Assembly (NCBI GenBank): GCA_944323165.1
Contig: CALURK010000005.1
Coordinates: 62,001-126,000, forward strand
Length of the DNA stretch: 64,000 nt
DNA from: Candidatus Gastranaerophilales bacterium
Lineage (GTDB): Bacteria > Cyanobacteriota > Vampirovibrionia > Gastranaerophilales > Gastranaerophilaceae
Reading direction: 5' to 3'
The notes beneath the pieces were generated by a model, which did no database searches, had not been told where the DNA came from, and saw only the letters and a list, made by a program, of their open reading frames with translations. Positions 8,495-15,274 of this stretch are shown one piece after another (position 1 is the first letter of the stretch; each line of letters opens with the position of its first letter). Both the position numbers and the translations under genes were made by a program.

Positions 8495-10154
8495 GCTCTA
8501 AATCTACACCTACATAATATTTATTAAAAACTTGCAACAGTTTGTTACTACAATTATTTACTATTGAGTAATATAAATCAAGTAGGTTATATTTTTCTAA
8601 TGTAACCAAATCTTCTTTATCAATAGTCATGTGATTTTCTGTAATAAAAACTCCAACAATTTTGCTAAGTTTGATTGCTAAAAATTTATCAACAACCTTC
8701 GGATCAAAATGTGTTCCAGCTCCATTTTTTATAATATCTATAACTTTTTCTATAGGCATCTTATCTCTGTAGTGCCTCTTTGATGTGATTGCATCAAAGA
8801 CATCAGAAACAGCCAGAATTCTTCCGCCAAAAGGTATTTCTTCCCCTTTAAGATGTCTGTAATATCCTGTACCATCATATTTTTCGTGATGTGAACACGC
8901 AATTTCCGTTATTTGTTGGAAATCTTTAGACATGTGTATTTTTTCTAAAATATGATGCGTAATTTCAACGTGTTGTTGTATATGTTTGTATTCTTCAGGT
9001 GTAAGTTTACCTTCCTTTTGTAAAACTGAGTCTTTTATACCAATTTTACCTATATCATGCAATGCTGCTGCTTTTTCCAGAATATATAAATCATTCTTTT
9101 CCATTCCAAATTCTTGGGCAATAAGTGAAGCATACATTTTTACTCTGGAAGAATGACCTGACGTGATTTTATCTCTTGCATCAATGGATGTGGCAAGAGT
9201 TTCAATAAAACTATCCAACACAACTTTTTGTTCTTCAAGAAGTTTTCTCTGTCTTTCAAATAATTGAGCGTTTTCTAATGAAATACCGGCGCTGGATGCT
9301 ATTGCAACCAGCAGGTCTTCATCATCAGCTGTAAAGTATTCATCAAATTTATTCAGAACTTGAAAAACGCCTATTGTTTCCTGATTAAAGTTTTTGATAG
9401 GCATGCACAAAATTGTCTTAGTCCTATATCCAGTTTTCTTATCAACGTCAGGATTGAATCTTTTATCGTTGTATGCATCCCTAATGTTGATTGTTTCTCC
9501 TGTCTTTAGAACGTGCCCAGCAAGACCCTTATCTGCAGGAATTCTTAATTCTTTTGTGTCGAGGCCTGTTGCTACTTTTGAATAAAGTTCATTATGCTCC
9601 TTATCATACATATAAACAGTACAACGATCTGCATTTAGGGCTGTTTTTGTTTCTTCAGCAATAGTTTTTATAAGTAGATCAATATTTTTTTCAGCAGCTA
9701 CAGCTTGTCCAATGTTAACCAGAGCTATAAGCGGATCTTTAGTTTGATTGTGATTACTGTAGTGGCTTATAGGCGGGCATTTTAACAATGAATTTAACTT
9801 TTCAAAAAAATCTGTTTTTTGGCTTTTTATGGAAAGTTTTCTAGCCTGGTTGTAGTTAATAGCATAAAGGGTTGTGTTCTTTTCTGAAAAATTAATATAT
9901 CCTAAAATCATTTCGTGTAGGATTTTAGTTATATCATCTTTGGTTTGGTCAACCAAAAAAGTTGCGTCATTCATGAACTGATAAAACTTGGCATTATCTT
10001 GTTTTAGAAAAGCCGCAAGTGCAAGCATACTGAAACAAATTGCGGTATCATTCTGATAAATTTCTTTGTGCTTTTCTATTCTGTTTTTTACTTCTTCATA
10101 CTCTCCATTGAGTATTTCTGAAATTGACTCATAAATAAAATTTTCTAAAGTCAT
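8487..10154 (-). CDS. GAF and HD-GYP domain protein (cyclic-di-GMP phosphodiesterase-like)
   Basis: A 555-residue cytoplasmic signalling protein. Residues 1-135 are helical without known motifs, a GAF sensor domain spans about 150-300 (LNADRCTVYMYD, ADKGLAGHVL), and an HD-GYP domain spans about 325-510. The HD motif is intact (ALHDIGKIGI near residue 366), as are later His ligands (QQHVEITHHIL, SHHEKYDG). The signature GYP is changed to GYY in DGTGYYRHL (near residue 427). HD-GYP enzymes hydrolyse cyclic-di-GMP or related dinucleotides; the GYP change makes activity uncertain. It heads the signalling operon with a GAGGGTG ribosome binding site. Confidence 0.9.
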   Translation of the reverse strand: MTLENFIYESISEILNGEYEEVKNRIEKHKEIYQNDTAICFSMLALAAFLKQDNAKFYQFMNDATFLVDQTKDDITKILHEMILGYINFSEKNTTLYAINYNQARKLSIKSQKTDFFEKLNSLLKCPPISHYSNHNQTKDPLIALVNIGQAVAAEKNIDLLIKTIAEETKTALNADRCTVYMYDKEHNELYSKVATGLDTKELRIPADKGLAGHVLKTGETINIRDAYNDKRFNPDVDKKTGYRTKTILCMPIKNFNQETIGVFQVLNKFDEYFTADDEDLLVAIASSAGISLENAQLFERQRKLLEEQKVVLDSFIETLATSIDARDKITSGHSSRVKMYASLIAQEFGMEKNDLYILEKAAALHDIGKIGIKDSVLQKEGKLTPEEYKHIQQHVEITHHILEKIHMSKDFQQITEIACSHHEKYDGTGYYRHLKGEEIPFGGRILAVSDVFDAITSKRHYRDKMPIEKVIDIIKNGAGTHFDPKVVDKFLAIKLSKIVGVFITENHMTIDKEDLVTLEKYNLLDLYYSIVNNCSNKLLQVFNKYYVGVDLEHE

Positions 10155-10253
10155 TTCACCCTCTCTGCTTATTGTATTATAATATAATAAAATAGCATTT
10201 TTGGCAAAGGGTGTAAGAGAAGAATTATAAGCTAGACAAAAATAAGAGGTACT

Positions 10254-10937
10254 ATGAAAAAGATAACTATACTAATACCTGTTTATAATGAAAAAAAATC
10301 CTTATTGGATATCTTAAAACAGGTAGAAGAAGTCGATTTTGGCTTGGAAAAAGAAATAATTCTAATAGATGATTTTTCTACGGATGGAACAAGAGAACTT
10401 TATAAAAATATTCCTTACAAGGTTCTGTACCATCAGAGAAATATGGGTAAAGGTGCAGCTCTAAGAACAGGGCTAATGTCTGCAACTGGTGATATTATAA
10501 TAATTCAAGATGCAGATTTAGAATACAATCCAAAGGACTATAAACCTCTTGTAAACCTCATTGAAACCGATGTTGCGGATGTTGTTTATGGCTCTCGACT
10601 TGCAGATACAAGAAATAGTGGTAAATTCCTTATGCTAAGCTATCTGGCAAATGTGTTTTTGACTCTTATGACAAGAGTTTTATATGGCGTTTATATGACA
10701 GATATGGAAACTTGTTATAAGGCTTTTCGTGCAGATGTTATAAAAGGAATTTCTATAAAATCTAATCGCTTTGATTTCGAACCGGAAATAACAGCAAAAG
10801 TTCTGAAAAAGAATGTGAGGTTTATGGAAGTACCTATTTCATATAATGCCAGAAGTAATGAAGAAGGGAAGAAAATCGGCTGGAAAGATGGTGTTCAAGC
10901 AATGTGGACTCTTCTAAAATATAGATTTTTTGATTAA
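10254..10937 (+). CDS. Family 2 glycosyltransferase (dolichyl-phosphate mannose synthase-like)
   Basis: A 227-residue GT-A glycosyltransferase of family GT2. It shows the family opening ILIPVYNEKKSL, the nucleotide-binding EIILIDDFSTDGT, the QRNMGKGAALRTG loop and the metal-binding IIIQDADLEYNP (DxD-like). The absence of membrane segments and the short length resemble the soluble dolichyl/undecaprenyl-phosphate sugar transferase subgroup. It would transfer a hexose from a nucleotide or to a polyprenyl phosphate carrier on the cytoplasmic face (inference). It is transcribed alone, divergent from the HD-GYP gene, and ends in a terminator shared with glmU. Its AAGAGGT ribosome binding site is clear. 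Confidence 0.9.
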   Translation: MKKITILIPVYNEKKSLLDILKQVEEVDFGLEKEIILIDDFSTDGTRELYKNIPYKVLYHQRNMGKGAALRTGLMSATGDIIIIQDADLEYNPKDYKPLVNLIETDVADVVYGSRLADTRNSGKFLMLSYLANVFLTLMTRVLYGVYMTDMETCYKAFRADVIKGISIKSNRFDFEPEITAKVLKKNVRFMEVPISYNARSNEEGKKIGWKDGVQAMWTLLKYRFFD

Positions 10938-10943
10938 AAAAAA

Positions 10944-10969
10944 GAGCGGTTATACCGCTCCTTTTTTTT
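10944..10969. terminator. Bidirectional terminator between glycosyltransferase and glmU
   Basis: Seven-bp GC-rich stem (GAGCGGT / ACCGCTC) with a three-base loop, flanked by an A run on the left and eight Ts on the right, so it works on both strands for the two convergent genes. A very similar GAGCGGT hairpin recurs at 14928-14958. Confidence 0.85.
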
Positions 10970-12245
10970 AATTATGATTTTTTACCCAATCTGATAAAAT
11001 TCTAAGAGGTGCTCTTGTTATTGCAAGTGCCCAAGCTGGTATATTTTTAGTGATAACACCCACTGCTCCGACATTAGCACCTTCTTCTATTGTAACAGGG
11101 GCAACAAGTACGGAATTTGATCCGATTTTAACATTATCCTTAATGATAGTTTTGCTTTTAACTTTGGTTAAAGGATTATAGTTTGCTGTAATTGTCCCGG
11201 CTCCAATATTAACGTTAGCACCGATTTCGCTATCTCCGAGGTAGGTTAAATGACAAGCGTTTGTATGCGATTTAATAGTCGTTTTCTTAACTTCGACAAA
11301 ATTGCCGATTTTAACATAATCCTCCAGTGTTACATCACCGCGAAGATGAGCAAACGGGCCTATCTTGCAGTGGCTACCGATTTTATTTTTACCGTTAATG
11401 TAGCAAGAAGGATAAATTGTTGTGTCACTTCCGATTTCAGTTTCCGGGCTGATCCAAGTAGTAGAAGGATCAATAATAGTAACTCCATTATTTAAATGTT
11501 TATTAATTGTTCTTGTATTAAGGATTTTTGAAGCTTCAGCAAGATTTGCTCTGGAATTTATTCCATATATTTCAGTGTTGTCTGATAGAATATACGCATT
11601 AACCGATAAATTCTTTTCATTGCCCCATTTTATTATGTCTGTAAGATAGTATTCTCCTTGTGCATTGTTATTTTTTAATTCTGAAAATGCAGCTTGAACT
11701 TTGTCCCAATTTATGCAATAAATTCCTGCATTAATTTCCTTTACTGCTTTTTGAGTTTCTGTAGCGTCTTTTTCTTCAACGATAGAATTAACTGAGTTGT
11801 CTGAATTTCTGATGATTCTACCATAGTTAGTCGGGTTATCGAAAATTGCGCTCATAACAGTTATATCTGAATTTTTATCCTTGTGAAATTTTATGAAATC
11901 AAGCAATGTTTCTGTTGTGATAAGTGGCGTATCGCCGCATAAAATGATAATTTCTCCGGTAAAGTCTTTAAGATAAGGTATCGCCATACTTACAGCGTGA
12001 CCGGTTCCAAGCTGAGGTGTTTGGAGCAAACACTTAGAATTGCTGTAGTTTGAATTTACATATTCTTCAACTTTTTCAGCCTGATGCCCTACTATAATAA
12101 AGTTTTCATCAATCACGCCAGTGTTATTAACTGCGTCTATAACATAACCGACTAAAGGCTTATCAAAAATGGTATGTAAGACTTTAGGTAAATCCGATTT
12201 CATTCTTGTGCCTTTACCGGCTGCTAAAATAATTGATTTTATCAT
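10968..12245 (-). CDS. glmU: Bifunctional UDP-N-acetylglucosamine pyrophosphorylase / glucosamine-1-phosphate N-acetyltransferase
   Basis: GlmU makes UDP-GlcNAc, the precursor of peptidoglycan and lipopolysaccharide, by acetylating glucosamine-1-P and then uridylylating it. The N-terminal nucleotidyltransferase has SIILAAGKGTRMKSDLPKVLH and CGDTPLI; the C-terminal left-handed beta-helix has the hexapeptide repeats and the acetyltransferase signature HLRGDVTLEDYVKIGNFVEVKK, ending APLRILSDWV. I moved the start to the ATG at 12245, which has GGAGGA six bases upstream; this gives 425 residues, slightly short of the usual 450. It is monocistronic. Confidence 0.95.
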   Translation of the reverse strand: MIKSIILAAGKGTRMKSDLPKVLHTIFDKPLVGYVIDAVNNTGVIDENFIIVGHQAEKVEEYVNSNYSNSKCLLQTPQLGTGHAVSMAIPYLKDFTGEIIILCGDTPLITTETLLDFIKFHKDKNSDITVMSAIFDNPTNYGRIIRNSDNSVNSIVEEKDATETQKAVKEINAGIYCINWDKVQAAFSELKNNNAQGEYYLTDIIKWGNEKNLSVNAYILSDNTEIYGINSRANLAEASKILNTRTINKHLNNGVTIIDPSTTWISPETEIGSDTTIYPSCYINGKNKIGSHCKIGPFAHLRGDVTLEDYVKIGNFVEVKKTTIKSHTNACHLTYLGDSEIGANVNIGAGTITANYNPLTKVKSKTIIKDNVKIGSNSVLVAPVTIEEGANVGAVGVITKNIPAWALAITRAPLRILSDWVKNHN

Positions 12246-12308
12246 TGCTAATCCTCCGTAATGAAAATATTTTATCACAAAGTAATATTACAAAATCTTC
12301 ACAATTAT

Positions 12309-12337
12309 TTGCATTTTATTTATGTTTATTTTAGTAT
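12309..12337 (+). promoter_or_regulatory. Candidate promoter of the rpmG-secE-nusG cluster
   Basis: TTGCAT at 12309-12314 and TAGTAT at 12332-12337 are separated by exactly 17 bases, giving a sigma-70-like promoter about 100 bases upstream of rpmG. The initiation site would fall near 12344, just before a terminator-like hairpin. The match to consensus is partial. Confidence 0.35.
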
Positions 12338-12359
12338 TAACTCATACGCCGATTTAAAG

Positions 12360-12386
12360 AAAGAATGTGTTTTGCACATTCTTTTT
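12360..12386 (+). terminator. Terminator-like hairpin in the rpmG leader
   Basis: Ten-bp perfect stem (AAAGAATGTG / CACATTCTTT) with a TTTTG loop and a short T run (12382-12386). It lies downstream of the candidate promoter and 50 bases upstream of rpmG, with no + strand gene before it (glmU is divergent). It may be an attenuator or a stop for stray transcripts. Confidence 0.5.
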
Positions 12387-12436
12387 AAAAAGGTTTAAAA
12401 TAGCAAAAGTCACTAAAGATATAAAGGAAAGTCAAA

Positions 12437-12604
12437 ATGGGTATCAAAGGTAAAAACGACAGAATGGTAGTTCTAGCTTGTGAAGATTGTAAAGAAAGAA
12501 ATTACACAACTGTAAAGAACAAGAAGAACGTAAAGGACAGATTAGAATTAAGCAAATATTGTCCAACATGTAAGAAACATACAACTCACAAGGAAACAAA
12601 GTAA
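12437..12604 (+). CDS. rpmG: 50S ribosomal protein L33
   Basis: Ribosomal protein L33, 55 residues, translated directly from the DNA because it is shorter than a typical ORF cutoff. It reads [20 protein letters not shown] and ends [14 protein letters not shown]. Two CxxC pairs (CEDC, CPTC) make this the zinc-binding C+ form. An AAAGGAAAG ribosome binding site sits at 12424-12432. The order rpmG, tRNA-Trp, secE, nusG, rplK, rplA is a classical bacterial arrangement. Confidence 0.95.
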   Translation: MGIKGKNDRMVVLACEDCKERNYTTVKNKKNVKDRLELSKYCPTCKKHTTHKETK

Positions 12605-12606
12605 GA

Positions 12607-12633
12607 GTGTTTGTGGCTTAAAGTCACAAACAC
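12607..12633 (+). other. Perfect hairpin between rpmG and tRNA-Trp
   Basis: GTGTTTGTG and CACAAACAC form a nine-bp perfect stem around a nine-base loop, immediately after the rpmG stop and five bases before tRNA-Trp. There is no T run, so it looks more like an mRNA 3'-end stabiliser or RNase processing site than a terminator. Confidence 0.55.
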
Positions 12634-12638
12634 AATAC

Positions 12639-12711
12639 GCGTCCTTAGTTCAGTTGGTAGAACGTCGGTCTCCAAAACCGGATGTCGAGGGTTCGAGTCC
12701 TTCAGGGCGCG
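12639..12711 (+). tRNA. trnW: tRNA-Trp (anticodon CCA)
   Basis: A complete cloverleaf of 73 bases: acceptor GCGTCCT/AGGGCGC, D stem GTTC/GAAC, anticodon stem TCGGT/ACCGG with loop CTCCAAA (anticodon CCA at 12672-12674), and T arm GAGGG TTCGAGT CCTTC. The discriminator base is G and the 3' CCA is not encoded. It is embedded between rpmG and secE. Confidence 0.97.
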
Positions 12712-12734
12712 AATAATATGATAAGGTAGTAATA

Positions 12735-12935
12735 ATGAATAATACATTAGAAACAGCAAAGAAAAATATAGTTACATATTTTAAAGGCGTAAGAACTGAG
12801 TGGGGCAAGATTACTTGGCCGGAGAAAAATCAGGTTGTTGTAGAAACAGGTTTTGTTGTTGCAATTGTATTTATATTCACTGTTTTTATTTATGTTGTGG
12901 ATATCATATTCAACGCATTGTTATCAAAGTTATAA
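12735..12935 (+). CDS. secE: Preprotein translocase subunit SecE
   Basis: The small essential SecE subunit of the SecYEG protein export channel in the cytoplasmic membrane. At 66 residues it is the single-transmembrane form: a cytoplasmic amphipathic helix with the family signature VRTEWGKITWPEKNQV, then one membrane helix (VVAIVFIFTVFIYVVDII). It lies 23 bases after tRNA-Trp and 17 bases before nusG, the standard secE-nusG pairing. Confidence 0.96.
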   Translation: MNNTLETAKKNIVTYFKGVRTEWGKITWPEKNQVVVETGFVVAIVFIFTVFIYVVDIIFNALLSKL

Positions 12936-12952
12936 TTTGAAGGGTTAGAATA

Positions 12953-13564
12953 ATGACTGAAAAAGACGAAAATATTATGAATGAAGGAACAGCGGAAGAA
13001 AATTTAGAGGTGGATAATGCTAAGTCTGCTGAAAAGAAAAATCAAAAACGCTGGTATATAGTTCACACATATTCAGGTTATGAAAACAAGGTAAAGAGCA
13101 ATCTTGAAAAGCGTATAGAATACATGAATATGGCTGATAAGATTTTCAGAGTAGAAGTTCCACAAAAGACAATTACCCAAATCAAAGGTGGAAGAAAGCA
13201 GGAAAAAGAAGAAAAAATCTTCCCTGGTTATGTATTAGTAGAGATGATAATGGATGAAGACAGCTGGTATGTAGTACGTCATACTGCGGGTGTTACAAAG
13301 TTTGTCGGTTCTGCTAAGAAGCCTATTCCAGCAAAAGATAGTGAAATTAAGAAAATTATTCACAGATCAACAGCTCAAACTCAAAAAGTTGAAATGGATG
13401 TTAAGGTTGGAGAAAAAGTTAGAATTATTTCTGGTCCATTTGCAGAGTTTGTTGGTGATATAACAGAAGTTTATCCGGATAAGGCTAAATTAAGAGCAAT
13501 GGTTTCAATCTTTGGTCGTGAAACTCCGGTTGAATTAGAATACAAACAGATACAAAAGTTATAG
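12953..13564 (+). CDS. nusG: Transcription termination/antitermination protein NusG
   Basis: NusG binds RNA polymerase and couples transcription with translation or Rho. After an acidic 32-residue N-terminal extension (DENIMNEGTAEENLEVDNA), the NGN domain starts at RWYIVHTYSGYENKV and contains KIFPGYVLVEM; the KOW domain has VRIISGPFAEFVGDITEVYPDKAKL. The 203-residue length is normal with the extension. AAGGGT precedes the ATG. It is followed by the leader of rplK. Confidence 0.97.
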   Translation: MTEKDENIMNEGTAEENLEVDNAKSAEKKNQKRWYIVHTYSGYENKVKSNLEKRIEYMNMADKIFRVEVPQKTITQIKGGRKQEKEEKIFPGYVLVEMIMDEDSWYVVRHTAGVTKFVGSAKKPIPAKDSEIKKIIHRSTAQTQKVEMDVKVGEKVRIISGPFAEFVGDITEVYPDKAKLRAMVSIFGRETPVELEYKQIQKL

Positions 13565-13603
13565 AGTAAGTGAATTTACTCACAATAATGTAAAACAAGA
13601 TAG

Positions 13604-13635
13604 CGTGGAAGGGGATGCCCCCCGTTAGTACCACG
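13604..13635 (+). promoter_or_regulatory. L1-binding-site-like leader of rplK
   Basis: The RNA folds as CGTGG (13604-13608) paired with CCACG (13631-13635), an asymmetric internal loop (AA against GTTAGTA), and an inner GGGG/CCCC stem. Ribosomal protein L1 autoregulates r-protein operons by binding mRNA sites that mimic helices 76-77 of 23S rRNA, where as I recall a GUGGGAGG strand faces CCUUGAAAUACCAC. The match to that pattern, and the near copy upstream of rplA, support an L1 regulatory site. The AAAGGAG ribosome binding site of rplK follows directly. Confidence 0.7.
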
Positions 13636-13648
13636 AAAGGAGAACAAA

Positions 13649-14080
13649 ATGGCAAAAAAAGTAGTAGGAAAAATTAAACTGCAAATAGAAGCAGGTAAAG
13701 CAAATCCATCCCCTCCAGTTGGTCCTGCATTAGGTCAACATGGTGTAAACATCATGGATTTCTGCAAGCAGTTCAATGCGAGAACTGAATCACAAGCAGG
13801 ATATATTATCCCAGTTGTGATTGATGTATATGAAGACAGAAGTTTTACTTTTGTTACAAAATCACCACCGGCTCCGGTTTTGATCAAGAAGGCATTAAAC
13901 TTATCAAAAGGTTCTGCAGTGCCTAACAAAACTAAGGTTGCTGAAATTACAAGAGCTCAATTAGAAGAAATCGCAAAGATTAAAATGAATGATTTGAATG
14001 CTACTTCTATGGAAGCTGCTGTAAATATGATAAAAGGCTCTTGCAGAGCAATGGGTGTAACTGTAAAAGAAGAAGCGTAG
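13649..14080 (+). CDS. rplK: 50S ribosomal protein L11
   Basis: L11 forms the GTPase-associated centre of the large subunit with 23S rRNA. The 143 residues are full length and collinear with the family: [33 protein letters not shown] at the N-terminal domain (quoted here in parts), the linker [18 protein letters not shown] and the RNA-binding C-terminal domain ending [11 protein letters not shown]. It is the first gene after the L1-like leader at 13604-13635, so it is probably repressed by excess L1. Confidence 0.97.
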   Translation: MAKKVVGKIKLQIEAGKANPSPPVGPALGQHGVNIMDFCKQFNARTESQAGYIIPVVIDVYEDRSFTFVTKSPPAPVLIKKALNLSKGSAVPNKTKVAEITRAQLEEIAKIKMNDLNATSMEAAVNMIKGSCRAMGVTVKEEA

Positions 14081-14116
14081 TAAACGCTACAGCCATAAGT
14101 GGTTAGAAAATAGATA

Positions 14117-14145
14117 ATGGAAGGACTATTGTCCGTTAATACCAT
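14117..14145 (+). promoter_or_regulatory. L1-binding-site-like leader of rplA (second copy)
   Basis: ATGG (14117-14120) pairs with CCAT (14142-14145); an inner GGAC/GTCC stem with a TATT loop is separated by the same asymmetric loop (AA against GTTAATA) as in the rplK leader. The stems differ in sequence but keep pairing while the loop is conserved, which is the signature of a conserved RNA structure. The rplA ribosome binding site GAAAGGA follows immediately. Confidence 0.7.
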
Positions 14146-14161
14146 GAAAGGATAAGATAAA

Positions 14162-14887
14162 ATGTCAAAAATTACTAAAAAACAAAGAAAGCTTCAGGAG
14201 TTATTAGCTGATTTCCAACAACCGGCTAGTGGTCGTGATGCATTAATAAAATTACAAGAAATATCTAAAGAAGTTGCAAAATTCAATGAAACTGTTGAAT
14301 GTCACATGAGATTAGGTATTGAAGTAAAACACGCTGAACAACAAATAAGATCAACTGTAGTATTACCTGCAGGTTTAGGTAAAGAAGTTCGTGTTTGTGT
14401 TATTGCAAAAGGTGCAAAGGTTAATGAAGCAAAAGATGCAGGCGCAGATTTCTACGGTACAGAAGATATTATAGATAAAATTTCAGGCGGTTGGTTTGAA
14501 TTTGATACTTTAATTGCAACTCCAGATTGTATGGGTATGTTAGGTAAATTAGGTAGAGTATTAGGACCTAAAGGTTTGATGCCAAACCCTAAGACTGGAA
14601 CTGTTACTTTAGATATTGCAAAAGCAGTTAAAGATGCTAAAGCAGGTAAAGTAGAATTCAGAGCTGATAAGCAAGGTATGATTCACTGTCCTATAGGAAA
14701 AGTTCAGTTCTCTAATGAAGATTTAGTTAAGAACTATGGTACTTTAGTTGATGCCGTACTAAGAGCTAAACCTTCTGCAGCAAAAGGAACTTATGTTAAG
14801 TCAATCTACTTGACAACAACAATGGGACCAAGTATCAAGATTGATTCGAAGAACTTGCAAGCAGAAGTAAAAGAAATTGTTGGTTGA
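14162..14887 (+). CDS. rplA: 50S ribosomal protein L1
   Basis: L1 forms the mobile stalk at the tRNA exit site and is a translational repressor of its own operon. The 241 residues include the hallmark [19 protein letters not shown] and the C-terminal [30 protein letters not shown] region (in parts). Slightly longer than the usual 230 because of a lysine-rich N-terminus. It is followed by two hairpin terminators instead of rplJ and rplL, so the transcription unit ends here. Confidence 0.97.
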   Translation: MSKITKKQRKLQELLADFQQPASGRDALIKLQEISKEVAKFNETVECHMRLGIEVKHAEQQIRSTVVLPAGLGKEVRVCVIAKGAKVNEAKDAGADFYGTEDIIDKISGGWFEFDTLIATPDCMGMLGKLGRVLGPKGLMPNPKTGTVTLDIAKAVKDAKAGKVEFRADKQGMIHCPIGKVQFSNEDLVKNYGTLVDAVLRAKPSAAKGTYVKSIYLTTTMGPSIKIDSKNLQAEVKEIVG

Positions 14888-14894
14888 TATTTAC

Positions 14895-14922
14895 GGCTAG
14901 CCGAAAGGTTAGCCTTTTTTTT
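14895..14922 (+). terminator. Terminator of the secE-rplA operon
   Basis: Eight-bp stem GGCTAGCC / GGTTAGCC closed by a GAAA tetraloop and followed by eight Ts, directly after the rplA stop codon. Confidence 0.92.
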
Positions 14923-14927
14923 ATACA

Positions 14928-14958
14928 AAAAGAGCGGTTGTATAATTACCGCTCTTTT
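14928..14958 (+). terminator. Second hairpin after rplA
   Basis: Eleven-bp stem AAAAGAGCGGT / ACCGCTCTTTT with a nine-base loop that itself contains TATAAT (14941-14946). It resembles the terminator at 10944. Either a second terminator or, through the TATAAT, part of the promoter of the following parvulin gene. Confidence 0.6.
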
Positions 14959-14992
14959 GTTATATTAAACTTGAATAGAAGGAGAAATAAAA

Positions 14993-15271
14993 ATGAGAAT
15001 AAGAGCAAGCCATATTTTGGTAGACACAAAAGAACAAGCAGAAAATTTATTGCTTGATATAAAAAATGGGGTAGCTTTTGAAGACTTAGCAAAAGAATAT
15101 TCAAAATGTCCATCAGGTAGAAATGGCGGTGATTTGAAATGGTTTGGGAAAGGGATGATGGTTAAACCTTTTGAGGATGCCGCGTTTGCTCTTAAAAAAG
15201 GTGAGATTTCTGAACCTGTAGAAACTCAATTTGGATGGCATTTGATTAAATTAACAGATGTTGATGAGTAA
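14993..15271 (+). CDS. Parvulin-type peptidyl-prolyl cis-trans isomerase
   Basis: A 92-residue protein that is just one PpiC/parvulin domain: RASHILVDTKEQAENLL, FEDLAKEYSKCPSGRNGGDLKWFGKGMM (in parts), PFEDAAFALKKGEIS and PVETQFGWHLIKL. It isomerises peptide bonds before proline. There is no signal peptide, so it is the stand-alone cytoplasmic form like E. coli PpiC. GAAGGAG precedes the ATG, and the aminopeptidase P gene starts three bases after its stop. Confidence 0.95.
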   Translation: MRIRASHILVDTKEQAENLLLDIKNGVAFEDLAKEYSKCPSGRNGGDLKWFGKGMMVKPFEDAAFALKKGEISEPVETQFGWHLIKLTDVDE

Positions 15272-15274
15272 GGT

